This document shows, piece after piece, positions 4,663 to 5,272 of a DNA stretch of 5,272 nucleotides. Numbering within the stretch: position 1 is the first letter of the stretch; every line of letters begins with the position of its first letter. The notes beneath the pieces were generated by a model. That model ran no database searches, was not told the DNA's origin, and saw only the letters and a list, made by a program, of their open reading frames with translations. The position numbers and the translations under genes are program-made. The DNA comes from Bacilli bacterium (GTDB lineage Bacteria > Bacillota_I > Bacilli_A > RF39 > UBA660). Location: assembly GCA_022791215.1 (NCBI GenBank), contig JAAVYQ010000079.1, positions 1 to 5,272 of the forward strand. The letters run 5' to 3'.

Positions 4663-4780
4663 TTACTGGACGAACGACGTTACTACCGTTGACGTTCGTG
4701 TTGTTCAAGTTGCCAGGGTTACTAGAGCCACCCACAACGAACACGTTCGCGTTACTATTGAAGTTATACGGACTCAAACC
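4652..4780 (-). pseudogene. C-terminal relic of a DUF6273-like surface or secreted protein
   Basis: Read on the - strand, 42 open codons end at TAA 4654-4652. The peptide has the pattern LSPYNFNSNANVF, then a Gly/Asn/Ser-rich stretch, then VVRPVISL at the very end. This matches the C-terminal signature of DUF6273-type domains (W-x-x-SP, repeated Asn/Gly/Val, VRPx-L), common in proteins of low-GC gut bacteria. The TGA immediately upstream (4783-4781) falls at or next to the position of the conserved Trp, consistent with a TGG to TGA mutation. A TAG lies three codons before it, and no start codon or ribosome binding site is present. Base use differs sharply from the surroundings: about half G+C, with Asn almost always AAC. 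It is a decayed or silent 3' cassette rather than a working gene. Confidence 0.55.
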
Positions 4781-4854
4781 TCAAAGAAACTAACAACAAT
4801 TATTACAATATTATCCCATTCAATTGTAACACGATTATTTTAGCCAATCAATAT

Positions 4855-4883
4855 TTGCATTATACTTTAAAATATGATAGTAT
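4855..4883 (+). promoter_or_regulatory. Promoter of antitoxin RNA, copy 2
   Basis: TTGCAT (4855-4860), a 17-base spacer, then TAGTAT (4878-4883) with TG at 4875-4876 as an extended -10. The start is predicted at about 4889. It is a slightly better -35 and slightly worse -10 than copy 1. Confidence 0.6.
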
Positions 4884-4888
4884 GTTAT

Positions 4889-4956
4889 AGGAGCATTTAG
4901 CATTGCTAAATGTCTACCTTTGTGAGATAGACATCAAACTAATGGTGTCTTTTTTT
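4889..4956 (+). ncRNA. Predicted antitoxin small RNA, copy 2
   Basis: An RNA of about 67 nt has the same three-part design as copy 1: hairpin CATTTAGC (4894-4901) with GCTAAATG (4905-4912), an alternative TGTCTA/TAGACA helix (4911-4916 with 4928-4933), and a terminator at 4929-4956. The RNA is antisense to the last six codons and the stop of the 33-residue peptide (4956-4939) and to about 50 bases of 3' untranslated mRNA. It would act by pairing with the toxin mRNA, leading to its cleavage by a duplex-specific nuclease or to blocked translation. That mechanism is inferred from known type I systems. Copy 1 makes a nearly identical RNA that should cross-react. No protein gene lies downstream on this strand, which argues against a riboswitch or attenuator. 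Confidence 0.65.
4929..4956 (+). terminator. Intrinsic terminator of antitoxin RNA, copy 2
   Basis: AGACATC (4929-4935) pairs with GGTGTCT (4944-4950) over the loop AAACTAAT, followed by seven T (4950-4956). The stem is identical to copy 1. On the opposite strand the same bases encode the toxin's C-terminal KKRHH and stop. Confidence 0.75.
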
Positions 4957-5040
4957 AGTACTCAAAATTATCAATAACTTGAGCATCAAAATTGCACAAA
5001 TGTACTCCAACACACAGTGTATGAAGTTTTTATTATTCAT
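4939..5040 (-). CDS. Candidate type I toxin, 33-residue membrane peptide
   Basis: The peptide has a polar start (MNNKNF), one hydrophobic helix from about residue 9 to 28 (CVLEY, then ICAILML, Lys21, LLIILS) and a basic end, TKKRHH. This is the layout of type I toxins that insert in the membrane, though I do not recognise the family. It starts at ATG 5040-5038, with AAAGGG (5053-5048) 7 bases upstream and a second purine block AAGGGGAG (5061-5054). A leader of about 113 nt precedes it from the promoter at 5188-5160. CCTTTTC in that leader (complement of 5121-5127) could pair with the binding site and hold translation down. The frame ends inside the terminator of the converging antisense RNA. 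The left copy restores to the same peptide apart from one residue and its tail, which supports selection on the protein. Confidence 0.7.
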   Translation of the reverse strand: MNNKNFIHCVLEYICAILMLKLLIILSTKKRHH

Positions 5041-5153
5041 GTAATAACCCTTTCTCCCCTTAGTCATAATATTTTCATCATGTTCTTACTAAGATGATCC
5101 ACTTCATGTTTCATCAAGAAGAAAAGGTAAACACATAGGTGCTAATTGCGCCT
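5041..5153 (-). promoter_or_regulatory. Structured leader of toxin mRNA, copy 2
   Basis: The predicted 5' untranslated region begins with a hairpin of TAGG and CCTA arms (5154-5151 with 5139-5136) plus an inner GC pair of bases. It contains the anti-Shine-Dalgarno-like CCTTTTC (5127-5121) and ends with the doubled ribosome binding site. A long leader with a 5' stem and a masked binding site is typical of type I toxin mRNAs. The folding is proposed by eye. Confidence 0.4.
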
Positions 5154-5159
5154 ACAAAC

Positions 5160-5188
5160 AACTTAACATACCTTTAAAGAAAACGCAA
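5160..5188 (-). promoter_or_regulatory. Promoter of toxin mRNA, copy 2
   Basis: On the - strand, TTGCGT (5188-5183), 17 bases, then TAAGTT (5165-5160) with TG at 5168-5167. The layout is identical to copy 1 and resembles the antitoxin promoter in spacing and in the TATG before the -10. The predicted start is near 5153. Confidence 0.5.
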
Positions 5189-5272
5189 ATTCACCAACTT
5201 TTAATATTGAAGAGTCATTTTTTAGATTTAATACCCTTTTTTGAAAAACACAAACTATACTAAAAGAAAAAA

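Larger units (their letters stand above)
4844..5272. repeat. Direct repeat copy 2, a type I toxin-antitoxin unit (reaches window edge)
   Basis: This is the second copy of the element at 3990-4419, starting at CCAATCA (4844) and still matching at the last base of the window. The copies are offset by 852-854 bases with compensating small insertions and deletions. Conservation is highest over the antisense RNA stems and the peptide frame. It is lower in the mRNA leader, where I count about 11 differences in 126 bases, against two substitutions in the 99-base peptide frame. Confidence 0.9.

Noticed and set aside
4781..4783. TGA read as Trp, implying a mycoplasma-type genetic code
   Set aside because: Every Trp in the intact protein genes is TGG, and a TAG stop lies three codons upstream, so the fragment is broken under either code.
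1..5272. CRISPR arrays, tRNA or rRNA genes, complete insertion sequences
   Set aside because: I saw no short regularly spaced repeats, cloverleaf or rRNA sequences, and no full transposase with terminal inverted repeats.

Overview
The window is very A+T-rich (roughly a quarter G+C by eye). It looks like an accessory region of a low-GC Bacillota, probably a gut-type Clostridia or Bacilli-like lineage. The grounds are strong AGGAGG-type ribosome binding sites, sigma-A promoters with TG-extended -10 boxes, U-tailed terminators, and gene families typical of that phylum (DUF3990, DUF1848, a DUF6273-like fragment). Trp is written TGG in every intact protein gene, so a standard code fits.

Left part (1-1400, + strand): the 3' end of an unidentified gene, then a 120-nt gap with a perfect 15-bp palindrome and an extended -10 promoter, then two overlapping genes. 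The first encodes a DUF3990 protein (ADP-ribosyltransferase-like). The second encodes a small helical protein that I infer to be its partner or antitoxin. A 13-bp perfect hairpin at 1369-1402 separates this pair from the converging genes to the right. Each arm of the hairpin contains a perfect DnaA-box consensus.

Middle part (1400-3660, - strand): a two-gene operon read right to left from a promoter at 3657-3629. Its upstream gene is a 393-residue protein I do not recognise. The downstream gene is a DUF1848 protein whose C-terminal CxxxCxxC motif matches the radical-SAM cluster motif but sits at the opposite end of the chain from usual. Before the first gene lies a short frameshifted reading frame with a perfect Shine-Dalgarno sequence.

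Right part (3660-5272): no full-length protein gene, but a clear structure. Two direct repeats of about 430 bp (3990-4419 and 4844-5272, about nine bases in ten identical) each look like a complete type I toxin-antitoxin unit. On the - strand each has a promoter, a leader of about 113 nt, a ribosome binding site and a tiny peptide frame. On the + strand each has a converging promoter that makes an RNA of about 67 nt, ending in a U-tailed terminator that lies over the 3' end of the peptide frame. In the right copy the peptide is intact: 33 residues, one hydrophobic segment and a KKRHH tail. In the left copy a 2-base loss in a GT run breaks the frame while the RNA is preserved. Between the copies lies a small G+C-richer relic of a DUF6273-like protein C-terminus. 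Just left of the first copy a short frame with its own promoter appears to be cut off at the repeat. The window thus holds one probable protein-based toxin system, one candidate type I toxin family in tandem, and an operon of unknown function.
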